From CAUJIW01 sp963205175 (GTDB lineage Bacteria; Pseudomonadota; Alphaproteobacteria; Sphingomonadales; Sphingomonadaceae), in NCBI GenBank assembly GCA_041060555.1, contig JBEUDS010000023.1: a DNA stretch of 55,388 nucleotides; one strand, written 5' to 3'. Positions 38,743 through 49,381 of the stretch are shown piece after piece. The position numbers were made by a program, and so were the translations under genes. The notes below the pieces were generated by a model. It was not told the origin of the DNA, did no database searches, and saw only the letters and a program-made list of their open reading frames with translations. Each line of letters starts with the position of its first letter. The first letter of the stretch is position 1.

Positions 38743-39237
38743 TCAACGCTCCGCGAAGGCGTCGGCCGGCAACGCCTGCAAGTCGTTGACGCCGGGGTCG
38801 ATGCCCGCCTGCATCAGCAGCGCCGTCACCTGGCCGCGATGGTGGGTCTGGTGGTTGAACATGTGGGCGACCAGCAGCCAGCGCGGCTGGCGGCGGCTGA
38901 TGCCGGTGAACACGCTGGTCCAGTCCATCTCCTCGCCCAGCCAGTCGGGCGTCAGCGACGCCGCGAAGGCCAGGATGTCGGCGTCCAGCGCCTGCCGGGC
39001 CGCGCGCAGGGCCGGGAAGTCGTCGGGCGGGGTGAGCTGGTGGCCGGCATCGGTGAACCGGTTGAGCCAGGCGCGATCCGCCTTCAGCAGGTGCGCCAGC
39101 GTGGCGTGGATCGAGCCGAAAAAGGCGCCGCGCTCCAGCCGGCGGCCTTCCTCCCCCAGCGCCTCGGCGTGGGTATAGAGCTTGTCGTTCATCCACGCAT
39201 TGTAACGGGCGAGCTGGCGGGCGAGTTGCGGGGTCAT
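38743..39237 (-). CDS. DinB-family (YfiT/DinB four-helix) protein
   Basis: A 164-aa four-helix metal-binding protein. The usual three histidines are visible as HATLAHLLKADRAW (about His48) and HMFNHQTHHRGQVT (His at about 127 and 131), consistent with a metal site in DinB/bacillithiol-transferase-like folds. The substrate is unknown. The start at 39237 follows the family N-terminus MTPQLARQLARYNAWMN; longer upstream frame is present but lacks support. It is divergent from the MFS gene. Confidence 0.85.
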   Translation of the reverse strand: MTPQLARQLARYNAWMNDKLYTHAEALGEEGRRLERGAFFGSIHATLAHLLKADRAWLNRFTDAGHQLTPPDDFPALRAARQALDADILAFAASLTPDWLGEEMDWTSVFTGISRRQPRWLLVAHMFNHQTHHRGQVTALLMQAGIDPGVNDLQALPADAFAER

Positions 39238-39305
39238 GGCGTGCTTTCCCAACGGGGTCGGGCCGGTTATAGCCTGAGTCACGGGCTCGGGAACAGGATG
39301 GGGGA

Positions 39306-40634
39306 ATGCCGGAGGCCATGACGTCATCGACGGCAACGCTGCTGGCCTCCCGGCGGTTCGCGCCGCTGTTCGCCACCCAGTTTCTCGGTGCCTTCAACGA
39401 CAACCTGTTCCGCACCGCGATGACCTTCCTGGTGGTCTATCGCCTGCTGACCCACGATGCCGCCGGCGCCGGGCTGGTGGCGACGCTGGCCGCCGGGCTG
39501 TTCATCCTGCCCTATTTCCTGTTCTCCAGCCTCGCCGGCCAGATCGCCGACGTGCACGACAAGGCGGCGGTGGCGCGCTGGGTGAAGATCGCCGAGATCG
39601 TCATCATGGCCGCGGGCGTGCTGGCGTTGCACGGCGACTCCGTCGCGCTGCTGCTGGCCGTGGTGTTCCTGCTGGGCGTCCACTCCGCCTTCTTCGGGCC
39701 GATGAAATACGCCATCCTGCCGCAGCATCTGCACGGCCATGAACTGCTGGCCGGCACCGGGCTGGTGGAGGCCGGCACCTTCCTCGCCATCCTGTTCGGC
39801 CAGATCGTCGGTGGCCTGCTGCCGGCCGAGACCGCCGCCTGGGCCGCGCTCGGCGTCGCGGTGCTGGGCTGGGCGACCAGCCGCGCCATTCCGCCAGCAC
39901 CGCCGCTGGTGACGAGCGGCCGGCTGGGCTGGAACCTTGCCGGCGAGACCTGGGCGCTGATGCGCGCCGCCCACGCCAACCGTCCGGCGTTCGCCGCCCT
40001 GATGGGCATTTCGTGGTTCTGGGCGCTGGGCGCGGTGATGACGGCGCAGATCGGCCCGCTGAGCAAGAGCTACCTGGGCGCCGCGCCGGCGGTGGCGACA
40101 CTGTGCCTGACCACCTTCTCCGTCGGCATCGCGGTGGGCTCGGTGGTGGTGGCGCGGCTGCTGCGCGGGCGGATCAGCGTGCGCTACGCCGCGCCGGCGC
40201 TGGTGGTGCTGGCGCTGGCGCTCATCGACCTGGTGTTCGCCGTGCGGGCCTTCGCGCCGCCGCTCGACGACCCGACCGCGCCGCTGCTCGACGTCGCGGC
40301 CTTCCTCGCCCGCCCGGCGGCCTGGCGGGTGCTCGCCGACCTCGCCGTGCTGGCGCTGGCCGGCGGCATCTACTCGGTGCCGCTCTATGCCGTGCTGCAG
40401 ACCAGCGGCGCACCGGAGACGCGCGCCCGGATGATCGCCGCCAACAACGTCATGAACGCCGTGTTCATGGTCGGCGCCACGCTGCTGACCTCGCTGGTGC
40501 TGCTGGCCGGCGGCACGCTGCCCACCCTGTTCGCGGTGCTCGCCGGCCTCAGTCTGGTCGCCGCCGCGCTTACCAGAGCAGCGTCTCGGGGTTCGGCAGG
40601 GGCTGCTCCTTCTGGGCCGCCAGCAGCGCCTTGA
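39306..40634 (+). CDS. MFS transporter, LplT/lysophospholipid-flippase-like
   Basis: A 442-aa inner-membrane protein with 12 predicted helices. The N-terminal FATQFLGAFNDNLFRTA motif is typical of LplT and of the MFS half of Aas-type acyltransferase fusions that import and re-acylate lysophospholipids. The C-terminal PlsC and AMP-ligase halves are absent: after the last helix the frame runs 19 Ala/Gly/Pro/Arg-rich residues into the convergent DUF4870 gene, overlapping it by 65 bp. ATG 39306 has AGGA upstream; an ATG at 39318 follows GGAGG too closely. Function as a stand-alone flippase is plausible. Confidence 0.8.
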   Translation: MPEAMTSSTATLLASRRFAPLFATQFLGAFNDNLFRTAMTFLVVYRLLTHDAAGAGLVATLAAGLFILPYFLFSSLAGQIADVHDKAAVARWVKIAEIVIMAAGVLALHGDSVALLLAVVFLLGVHSAFFGPMKYAILPQHLHGHELLAGTGLVEAGTFLAILFGQIVGGLLPAETAAWAALGVAVLGWATSRAIPPAPPLVTSGRLGWNLAGETWALMRAAHANRPAFAALMGISWFWALGAVMTAQIGPLSKSYLGAAPAVATLCLTTFSVGIAVGSVVVARLLRGRISVRYAAPALVVLALALIDLVFAVRAFAPPLDDPTAPLLDVAAFLARPAAWRVLADLAVLALAGGIYSVPLYAVLQTSGAPETRARMIAANNVMNAVFMVGATLLTSLVLLAGGTLPTLFAVLAGLSLVAAALTRAASRGSAGAAPSGPPAAP

Positions 40635-40950
40635 TGGTGCGCACGCCGGTCCACACCAGCAGCCACAGGAACACCAGTACGCCGATGCCGATCCAGATCA
40701 GCAGGAAGCCCACCACCGCCTGCGCCAGGCCGAACCAGAAGGTGCGGATGTGCAGCTGGAAATGGCTGTCCTGCCAGCCGGGATGCGGTTCCCCTTTCCA
40801 GACATAGCTGAGAATGACGCCGAGGATGGACGGCAGGCCGCCCAGCACGAAACCCGCCAGGTACAGCAGGCTGACGATGGTCGGACTGTTGAACTTGAAC
40901 TGCCCCGACGGCGGTGGCGACACCGGATTGTCCGGCAACTGATCGTTCAT
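40570..40950 (-). CDS. DUF4870 family small membrane protein
   Basis: A 126-aa protein with an N-terminal Pro/Ser-rich stretch and about three or four hydrophobic helices (PTIVSLLYLAGFVLGGLPSI, LAQAVVGFLLIWIGIGVL and nearby), the layout of DUF4870/YgaP-like small membrane proteins. Its ATG overlaps the stop of the upstream M16 gene as ATGA, so it is the last gene of a three-gene unit with two M16 peptidases. Function unknown. Confidence 0.8.
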   Translation of the reverse strand: MNDQLPDNPVSPPPSGQFKFNSPTIVSLLYLAGFVLGGLPSILGVILSYVWKGEPHPGWQDSHFQLHIRTFWFGLAQAVVGFLLIWIGIGVLVFLWLLVWTGVRTIKALLAAQKEQPLPNPETLLW

Positions 40951-42398
40951 TGCGGTTCCCCTCGCTTGCGTTCAACCTGACGCCCGGGCAAGGCGTTTTT
41001 CAGTCGAGACACCCGGGCCAGCTGCGGCGTCACCGATTTCAGGTCGCCCACCACCACCACGGTCATGCGCTCCGGGCGGAGATAGGCACCGATCACCCGC
41101 GACACATCCGCCGGCGTCACGCCGCGCACCTTGCCGAGATAGGCGCCCAGTTCGTCGCGCGGCAGACCCTGGATGTCGTAGAACGACAGCCCGCCAACGA
41201 TGCCGCTGCGCGTGGCCGTGCGCAGCACCCAGCTGCCAGCGATGCTGTTCTGCTTGCCGTTCAATTCCGCCGCCGGAGGCGCCTCGTGCGCCAGCCGGTC
41301 GATCTCCTTGAAGATCTCGGTGAGCGAATCCCCGGTGTGGGCGGCGGTCACGTCGGCGCTGAGCGTCCAGGCGCCATAGCGCAGGCCGTAGGAGACGCTG
41401 GAGCCGGGCGAGTAGGTGTAGCCCTTGTCCTCCCGCAGATTGAGGGTGATGCGCGAGGTGAAGGCACCGCCCAGCAGTTCGTCGGCGACCGTCATCGTCA
41501 CCCGGTCGGGATAATCGGCCGCCGGCAGTGGCGCCGCCACGATCAGCGTCGACTGCACCGCGCCGGGCCGGTCGACCAGCACCAGCTTGAGTTTGTCGTT
41601 GGGTAGCGGCGGCCGCAGGCGCGGCGGCGGGCCGCCCTGCCAGTCGCCGAACGCGGCCTCGATCGCCCGCCGCACGGCGGCGGCGTCGAACTGGCCGGCG
41701 ACGTAAAGATGGGCGCGCGCGGCACCCAGCTTTTCGGCATGGAAGCGGCGGATGTCGTCGATGGTGACCGCCTCCACCTGAGCAGGTTCGAGATTGCCGC
41801 GCCCGAACGGATGCCCCGGCAGGAAGGCCTTGGCGAAGGCGTCGCCGGCCATCGACGAGGGCGACGTCCTGGCAATGGCGAGACCGCGCAACATGTCCTG
41901 CCTGAGGCGTGGCAGCTCACTCGCCGGCAGATCGGGCCGGCGGATCACGTCGGCCAGCAGCGCCACCGCGTCGGCGGCATGTTCAGACAGCACGTCGATG
42001 CCGGCGCTCACCGATTCCCTGCCACCGGAAACACCGATGCCGCCGCCCATGCCGCCGGCGCGCCGGGCGAGATCGGCGGGCGACAGACCCGCCGCGCCTT
42101 CGTTCATCAGGTCGGTCATCAGGTCGGCGACGCCCGGCTTGTCCTCGTCGAGCCAGCCGGCGCGCACCCGCAGCGACAGGGTGACCTTGGGCACCGTGCC
42201 GAACGGCACCAGGGTCACCATCATGCCGTTGGCAAGCGCATAGGTCTCCACCGCCGGCAGCGCCAGCTCGCGCGCCGGCCCCGGCGGCGGCGGCGTTTCC
42301 AGCACCACGGCGGCGCCATGATCGATGGTGGCCGCCGGCGCCGGGCCGGCCGCGAACGTCAGCGCCATGGTGACGCTACAGAGCAGCGAACGGATCAT
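40947..42398 (-). CDS. M16 family peptidase, non-catalytic partner
   Basis: A 483-aa protein with a signal peptide (about 1-23, ending APAAT) and the two-domain M16 fold. The zinc motif HxxEH expected early in domain 1 is missing: the equivalent region reads GVADLMTDLMNEG with no histidines. The C-terminal half keeps TLNLREDKGYTYS, the Arg/Tyr substrate-contact region of the partner subunit. This is the standard arrangement of heterodimeric M16B proteases in which one subunit is inactive. It overlaps the active subunit by 4 bp (ATGA). Confidence 0.9.
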   Translation of the reverse strand: MIRSLLCSVTMALTFAAGPAPAATIDHGAAVVLETPPPPGPARELALPAVETYALANGMMVTLVPFGTVPKVTLSLRVRAGWLDEDKPGVADLMTDLMNEGAAGLSPADLARRAGGMGGGIGVSGGRESVSAGIDVLSEHAADAVALLADVIRRPDLPASELPRLRQDMLRGLAIARTSPSSMAGDAFAKAFLPGHPFGRGNLEPAQVEAVTIDDIRRFHAEKLGAARAHLYVAGQFDAAAVRRAIEAAFGDWQGGPPPRLRPPLPNDKLKLVLVDRPGAVQSTLIVAAPLPAADYPDRVTMTVADELLGGAFTSRITLNLREDKGYTYSPGSSVSYGLRYGAWTLSADVTAAHTGDSLTEIFKEIDRLAHEAPPAAELNGKQNSIAGSWVLRTATRSGIVGGLSFYDIQGLPRDELGAYLGKVRGVTPADVSRVIGAYLRPERMTVVVVGDLKSVTPQLARVSRLKNALPGRQVERKRGEPQ

Positions 42399-43825
42399 TG
42401 GCCACCTCCCTGCCTTGCCGCAGGTGGCGCGGCGCCAGCCTCGACGATCATCACCGTACGCTGGGCGGGCACCAGGTAGCGGGCCACCGTCTGCTGGATC
42501 AGCGCCGGCGTCACCGCCGCGTAGGCTGCCTCGATGCGGTTGATGGCCGCCGGATCATTGTCGAAAATCGCCGCCGTGCCCAGCAGGTCGACGAGGCCAA
42601 AGCGGGTGCTCGACCCCACCATGTCGTACAGTGCTGAGCGGATGCGGGTACGGATGCGCGCCAGCTCCTCGTCCGCGACCGGCGTGGCGGCCAGCGCGGC
42701 GATCTCGGCGTCGACGTCGGCGATGATGGTAGCCGGCGCCACGGCGGGGTCATGGATCAGGCCGAAGGTCAGCAGTTCCGGACCGGCGGTCGAGAACTGG
42801 TCGAAGTCGGCGCGCACACCGCTGGTATAACCCTTCTCCCGCACCAGTTTCTGTACCAGCCGGGAATCGTCGCCCCCGGCCAGCAGCTCCTGGATCATGT
42901 CGAGCGCGAACGCCGCCGGCGTGCCGCGGGCCGGCGCGTGATAGGCCAGCGCCAGCGCCGGACGCGGCGCCAGCTTGTCGACCCGGCGGACGACGATCTC
43001 GGCGGTCTGCGGCGGCTCGGCGAGATCGGGCCGCGCGCCAACCGGACGGGGCGGGATCGGCCCGAAATATTTTTGTACCCACGCCCAGGCCTGGTCGACG
43101 TCGATGTCGCCGGCAATCACCAGCGCGGCGTTGTTGGGCGGATAGAAGGCCTCGTGGAAACGCACCGCTTCCGGCAGCGTGGCGGCCGCGACATCCTCCA
43201 CCGATCCGCCGGGGCTGTGGGCATTGGCGTAGTTCCTGAACGCCGCCCGCGGCACGTCGATCCACATGAACTCGCCATAGGGGCGGTTGAGGATGCGCAC
43301 CTTCAGCTCGTTGATCACCACGTCCTGCTGGTTCTTCAGGTTCTCGGCGGTGATCGCCAGCCCCTTCATGCGGTCGGCTTCCGCCCACAGCACGGTTTCC
43401 AGCAGGTTGCTCGGCACCACCTGATAGTAGTTGGTGAAGTCCTTGTGGGTGGAGCCATTGAGCACGCCGCCGCTGGACTCGATCAGTGCGTTGAACGCGC
43501 CCTTGGGCAGGTTGGCGGAGGCCTGGAACATCAGATGCTCGAACAGGTGGGCATAGCCCGACCGGCCCTCCGCCTCGACGCGCGAACCGACGTTGTAATA
43601 GACGCCCACCGTCGCCGTCGGCACCGACGGGTCGGGCGCCAGCACCACCTTCAGGCCATTGCCCAGCGTACGAGCGACGATGTTGACCAGCGGCCTGGCC
43701 GGCGCCTCGACGACGGGCGGCGCGACAGCGGCGACAGGAGCGACGGACTGGCTCGCGCAGCCGGCGACAGCCAGCGACGCGAGCACCAGGGCGAGGCGCC
43801 CCGTGGTGCGGATCGACAACAACAT
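42395..43825 (-). CDS. M16 family zinc peptidase, catalytic subunit, lipoprotein
   Basis: A 476-aa M16B peptidase of PqqL/insulinase type. The zinc site is HLFEH (HxxEH) in SGYAHLFEHLMFQ, with the third ligand Glu in VINELKVRILNRPYGEF. An N-terminal lipobox AVAGC (Cys about 25) predicts a lipid-anchored periplasmic enzyme. The ATG at 43825 is preferred over the longer frame because the lipobox signal starts there. Pairs with the inactive partner downstream; likely degrades peptides in the envelope. Confidence 0.92.
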   Translation of the reverse strand: MLLSIRTTGRLALVLASLAVAGCASQSVAPVAAVAPPVVEAPARPLVNIVARTLGNGLKVVLAPDPSVPTATVGVYYNVGSRVEAEGRSGYAHLFEHLMFQASANLPKGAFNALIESSGGVLNGSTHKDFTNYYQVVPSNLLETVLWAEADRMKGLAITAENLKNQQDVVINELKVRILNRPYGEFMWIDVPRAAFRNYANAHSPGGSVEDVAAATLPEAVRFHEAFYPPNNAALVIAGDIDVDQAWAWVQKYFGPIPPRPVGARPDLAEPPQTAEIVVRRVDKLAPRPALALAYHAPARGTPAAFALDMIQELLAGGDDSRLVQKLVREKGYTSGVRADFDQFSTAGPELLTFGLIHDPAVAPATIIADVDAEIAALAATPVADEELARIRTRIRSALYDMVGSSTRFGLVDLLGTAAIFDNDPAAINRIEAAYAAVTPALIQQTVARYLVPAQRTVMIVEAGAAPPAARQGGGQ

Positions 43826-43890
43826 GGTGGCAGAGCCTATAGGGACGGTGGTGTGCCGTCCAGCGCCGACACGACAACCCGGGACGCAAA

Positions 43891-43918
43891 AGCCGGCCCG
43901 ACGCCTGTCGGACCGGCT
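43891..43918 (-). terminator. Rho-independent terminator after groEL
   Basis: The stem AGCCGGCCCGAC (43891-43902), loop GCCT, and GTCGGACCGGCT (43907-43918) form 12 pairs with one G-T, followed on the minus strand by TTTGCG. It lies 46 bp past the groEL stop. Confidence 0.75.
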
Positions 43919-43964
43919 CTCGTGCGCAACGGCGGCCGTGGCCGCCAGAACGGCAGCGGCGGGC

Positions 43965-45602
<1,638 letters not shown>

Positions 45603-45645
45603 GTATCTAGTCTCCGTCTGTGAGTGGCGTTCAGGACCGGGCCGC

Positions 45646-45963
45646 TCAGGCGGCCTTGCGGCGGGCGGCCGCGCTGTCCTCGACGATGCCCAGGATGTCG
45701 GACTCCTTCATGATCAGCAGCTCCTCGCCGTTGATCTTGACCTCGGTGCCGCCCCACTTGGCGAACAGCACGCGATCGCCGACCGCCACCGCCAGTGGCA
45801 CCAGCTCGCCACGCTCGTCACGGGCGCCGGGACCGACGGCCACCACTTCGCCCTGCTGGGGCTTTTCCTTGGCGGTGTCGGGAATGATGATGCCGCCAGC
45901 GGTCCGCTCATCCTCCTCGACGCGACGAACCACGACACGATCGTGCAAGGGTCTGAATTGCAT
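45646..45963 (-). CDS. groS: Co-chaperonin GroES
   Basis: A 105-aa GroES with the mobile loop EEDERTAGGIIIPDTAKEKP (the GroEL-binding IIIPD) and the C-terminal ESDILGIVE, the normal length plus a short Ala/Arg tail. GGAGG lies ahead of the ATG at 45963. It is the first gene of the groES-groEL operon, with the CIRCE heat-shock operator 35 bp upstream. Confidence 0.97.
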   Translation of the reverse strand: MQFRPLHDRVVVRRVEEDERTAGGIIIPDTAKEKPQQGEVVAVGPGARDERGELVPLAVAVGDRVLFAKWGGTEVKINGEELLIMKESDILGIVEDSAAARRKAA

Positions 45964-45997
45964 GGGTTCCTCCACAATACGATGCCCAGAATATGCG

Positions 45998-46024
45998 CTG
46001 GCACTCTCGTTGCCGGAGTGCCAG
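45998..46024. promoter_or_regulatory. CIRCE element (HrcA operator) of groES-groEL
   Basis: CTGGCACTC-N9-GAGTGCCAG is a perfect 9-bp inverted repeat with a 9-bp spacer and matches the CIRCE consensus TTAGCACTC-N9-GAGTGCTAA except in the outer TTA. It lies 35-61 bp upstream of the groES start, so HrcA repression at normal temperature is expected. hrcA is not in the window. Confidence 0.95.
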
Positions 46025-46234
46025 CGGCGGCCGAGATAGGGAATGCTCGCGGCGGATTCAAGAGGGTGCCGGGCACCGACCATGCAGGATCGCCAGAGCC
46101 CCGGCGACACGGCGCTGTCGCCCGACCGCGAACAGAGAAACCGGGGTTCGGCCCCTGATCGCGAGTGCCCGCGGCGCCTAGATTGGGCGCCATGACGCGG
46201 CGCGCCGCCGCCCCCTCGGTTCCGGAGACGACCC

Positions 46235-46933
46235 ATGATCGACCTGCGCCCCTTCGACAGCCTCGGCAGCGCCAACCATGGCTGGCTGGATGCCCGGCAC
46301 CACTTCTCGTTCGCCGACTACCACGACCCCGCCCGGATGCGGTGGGGCGCGCTGCGGGTGTGGAACGACGACACCATCGCGCCCCGCAGCGGCTTCCCGC
46401 CGCACCCGCACCGCGACATGGAGATCATCACCTATGTCCGCGAGGGCGCCATCACCCATGAGGACAGCCTGGGCAACCGGGGCCGCACCGCGGCGGGTGA
46501 TGTGCAGGTGATGTCGGCGGGCACCGGCATCCGCCATGCCGAGTACAACCGGGAGGACGCACCGACCCGGCTGTTCCAGATCTGGATTCTGCCCACCCGC
46601 ACCGGCGAGCAGCCCTCGTGGGGCACCCGGCCGTTCCCGCGTGGCGCCCGCGCCGGCCGCTTCGTCACCCTGGCCTCCGGCATCGCCGGCGACATCGACG
46701 CCCTGCCGATCCGCGCCGACGCGCGGGTGGTGGCGGCGACGCTCAAGGCGGGCGACAGCGCCCGTTATCCGCTCCACGCGGACCGCAGGGCCTATCTGGT
46801 GCCGGCCGCCGGTACGGTGCTGATCGGCGCCGTGCGGGTCAACACTGGCGATGGCGCCGCCATCCGCGACGAGGACGGCCTCACCGTCACCGCGATCGAG
46901 GACAGCGAGGTGGTGCTGGTCGACGTCGCCTGA
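46235..46933 (+). CDS. Pirin-family protein (bicupin)
   Basis: A 232-aa bicupin. The N-terminal cupin metal site is visible as FPPHPHRDMEIITYV (two histidines plus Glu) with a later His in GIRHAEYN, as in pirins. The C-terminal second cupin lacks clear ligands. Bacterial pirins include quercetinases and regulators of metabolism, and the substrate here is not known. GGAG lies 8 nt before the ATG. It converges with the exoD-like gene, 16 bp apart. Confidence 0.9.
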   Translation: MIDLRPFDSLGSANHGWLDARHHFSFADYHDPARMRWGALRVWNDDTIAPRSGFPPHPHRDMEIITYVREGAITHEDSLGNRGRTAAGDVQVMSAGTGIRHAEYNREDAPTRLFQIWILPTRTGEQPSWGTRPFPRGARAGRFVTLASGIAGDIDALPIRADARVVAATLKAGDSARYPLHADRRAYLVPAAGTVLIGAVRVNTGDGAAIRDEDGLTVTAIEDSEVVLVDVA

Positions 46934-46949
46934 ACCGGCGCTGGCGGCC

Positions 46950-47660
46950 TCAGGCCGCCAGCCCGAACAGCTTCATGATGAAATAGGCGATCAGTCGCGC
47001 CAGCGCATAGACGACGCCGGCCACGATGACGAGACTGGCCACGCCGGTCAGCGTCGCCAGCAGCAGCAGCAGGCCGTCGCGCTCCAGCAGGCTGAACCCG
47101 AACAGCAGGATGGCGATGCTTGGCAGCACATTGCCCAGCGGCACCGGCAGGAACACCACCAGGGCCAGAAGCAGGCAGAACAGACCGACCAGACGGGCGA
47201 CCGCCGCCTCGGGCAGCAGGTTGAGGCGGGGGCGGGCAAAGCGTTCCAGGCGCTGCATCCATGGCTCGATGACGGACAGCAGGCGGGCAAGATCGGCGCG
47301 CGCGATGGACCGCCGGGCGAGCACGGCCGGCAACCATGGTTGCGGGAAGCCCAGCAGCAGTTGCCCGGCGATCAGCAGCAGAGGCGCCCCGAAGATCGCC
47401 GAGATGCCGGGAATCGGCGACGGGATGGCGACCGGCAGCGAAAACAGGATCAGCAGGATGCCGAAGCCGCGCTCGCCGACGCCGGCGACAATGTCCCCCA
47501 GCGCCACATCGCCTCCTTGATCGCCATCGGCGAACTGACGCAGCAGTTCCGACAGGCGAAGGTGACGGCGCGGCGGACTTCGGTCCTCGGGCGGCGGCGA
47601 CGACCGGGCATCGTCAGCGACTGTGTCGGCGGGGGGGGCGGTGTCTGGCATGTCGGTCAT
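46950..47660 (-). CDS. ExoD-family exopolysaccharide synthesis-related membrane protein
   Basis: A 236-aa protein with an N-terminal disordered Pro/Asp/Arg-rich 35-aa stretch, then the ExoD domain: four or five hydrophobic helices including GFGILLILFSLPVAIPSPIPG (quoted as GFGILLILFSLP and VAIPSPIPG), AGQLLLGFPQPWLP and LFCLLLALVVFLPVPLGNVL. ExoD affects exopolysaccharide production and alkaline tolerance in rhizobia. It sits 25 bp after the GMC gene in what looks like one sigma-controlled operon. Confidence 0.85.
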   Translation of the reverse strand: MTDMPDTAPPADTVADDARSSPPPEDRSPPRRHLRLSELLRQFADGDQGGDVALGDIVAGVGERGFGILLILFSLPVAIPSPIPGISAIFGAPLLLIAGQLLLGFPQPWLPAVLARRSIARADLARLLSVIEPWMQRLERFARPRLNLLPEAAVARLVGLFCLLLALVVFLPVPLGNVLPSIAILLFGFSLLERDGLLLLLATLTGVASLVIVAGVVYALARLIAYFIMKLFGLAA

Positions 47661-47685
47661 GCGATCGCCGGAACCGGCGTCCGGG

Positions 47686-49362
47686 TCAAGCACCACCTTC
47701 GGCCGACGATGATGTGACACGCGACAGGCCCGCGACCTCCGGTTCGGCCAGCGCCACCCGCACGCCCCGTTGCAGCGCATCGGCCAGGTGATCCGCCAGC
47801 CGGATGGCCAGCGCCACGATGGTGAGGGTCGGGTTGGCCCAGCCGGAGGTGGGGAACACCGAGCTGCCGGCGACGTGCAGGTTGCCAAGGCCGTGCACCC
47901 GGCACTGCGCGTCGACGACGCCGGTACGCGGGCTGGCCGACATCCGGGTCGTGCCCATGTGGTGATAGCCGCCGATGGGGTGGGCGCTGATGAGCGGATC
48001 GTTCTGCCAGTCCAGCGCCGACCGCAACCACGGCGCCGCCGCCACCGCCCCGCTGCCGGCCTGTCGAAGCGCCTGGTCGAAACGCGCCGCCAGTACATCG
48101 ACGGTGCGCTTGTCGATGTCGCTGTAGCGCCATTGCAGTTCGGCCTTGCGCATCCCCAGCGCGTCGCGCGCCGGCGCCAGCACCACCCGGCTGTCCGGGT
48201 TGGGCGCCTGTTCGGCCCGCATGATCAGTGCCAGCTCGCGGCGGCCTTTCAGCAGCAGCCATGGCCGCAGCGGGTCGATATGCTCATGCAGCCAGACCGC
48301 CGCCTGCTTGGTGGTCATCCACAGTTTGCGCCCGGCCTCGGTGGGCGGCAGCCGGTGCTTGAGGTGATTGTAGAGCTGCACCGGCATGAACATCCGCGCC
48401 GTCTCCGGCTGACGCGCCCCCAGCGTGAAGGCGGTGTTGAGGATGCCCTCCCGGCGCTGCAACGTGGCGTCGGGACGCAGCAGGGCGGCGTAGCGCACCC
48501 CGTCGCGCCGGTAGGAACGCCCGAACAGCGCCAGCAACGCCCATGCCCTGTGACTGTCGACGCGCCCGCCGCGCGCATGCGGATGTTCCATGAAATAGCG
48601 ACCGACTTGACCATATGCGTTGCCGAGGCCGCCGGTCATCACGTCGTCGGCGGCCAGCAGCAGGCGGGCATTCTCGATACCGCCCGCCGCCAGCACATAA
48701 TGCGTCGCCCGCACCTGCGCCTGGCGTCCGCCCAGACTGGTGGCCCGCAGGTGCCGGATCCGCTGCCCGCCGGCGTCCGCCTGAAGGTGGGCGATGGTGG
48801 CATGCAGCCAGATCTGGCAGCGCGGATGATCGATGAGGTCCCGGATGTTGCGATGGGTGAAGCGACTGAAGCGGGTGTCGAACTTCCAGGCACCGATCGT
48901 CAGCCCCGCCTCGTCGAGACAGGCAATCCGCGCGGCGCGTGCCCTGATGTCATCAAGCGCCACCGGCGCCGGCGCGACATCGAAGGTGCGCCAGGCCTCG
49001 TCATAGACCGACCGCAGGTCATCCTTGCCGATGGGCCAGCCGCTGTGCGGCACCCAGGAGCGGGTCTGGAAATCCTCGGCGTCGAACTCGGCGAGCCGGC
49101 CACCCCAGATCGCGGTCGTGCCCCCCAGCAGCCGCAGCCGCGATTCCTGCAGCGGATAATAGGGCGCGCCGGTGGAGGGGCCATCGCTGAGCGCGTGTAC
49201 CGCCTCCTCGTGATCAAGGCCGCCGCTTTCCAGCAGCGCGACGGAGAGACCGCGCGCGATCAGACGCCGGGCGATGGTCAGCCCGGCGGCACCGCCGCCG
49301 ACGATGGCGACATCCGCGGTGATCGCGATGTCCGTGGAGAGCGTGTCAAGATCGGCAAGCAT
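47686..49362 (-). CDS. GMC-type FAD oxidoreductase
   Basis: A 558-aa flavoenzyme of the glucose-methanol-choline class. The FAD loop VAIVGGGAAGLTIARRL is at about 18-34. The family region LGGTTAIWGGRLAEFD follows, and the C-terminal active-site part has GGYHHMGTTRMS and the GMC_oxred_C ending GWANPTLTIVALAIRLADHL. The substrate is unknown; the family covers alcohol, sugar and sterol oxidation. It lies 19 bp after the anti-sigma gene, so it is probably a direct member of the ECF sigma regulon. Confidence 0.88.
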   Translation of the reverse strand: MLADLDTLSTDIAITADVAIVGGGAAGLTIARRLIARGLSVALLESGGLDHEEAVHALSDGPSTGAPYYPLQESRLRLLGGTTAIWGGRLAEFDAEDFQTRSWVPHSGWPIGKDDLRSVYDEAWRTFDVAPAPVALDDIRARAARIACLDEAGLTIGAWKFDTRFSRFTHRNIRDLIDHPRCQIWLHATIAHLQADAGGQRIRHLRATSLGGRQAQVRATHYVLAAGGIENARLLLAADDVMTGGLGNAYGQVGRYFMEHPHARGGRVDSHRAWALLALFGRSYRRDGVRYAALLRPDATLQRREGILNTAFTLGARQPETARMFMPVQLYNHLKHRLPPTEAGRKLWMTTKQAAVWLHEHIDPLRPWLLLKGRRELALIMRAEQAPNPDSRVVLAPARDALGMRKAELQWRYSDIDKRTVDVLAARFDQALRQAGSGAVAAAPWLRSALDWQNDPLISAHPIGGYHHMGTTRMSASPRTGVVDAQCRVHGLGNLHVAGSSVFPTSGWANPTLTIVALAIRLADHLADALQRGVRVALAEPEVAGLSRVTSSSAEGGA

Positions 49363-49381
49363 GGAACCGCAGTCTCGTCAT

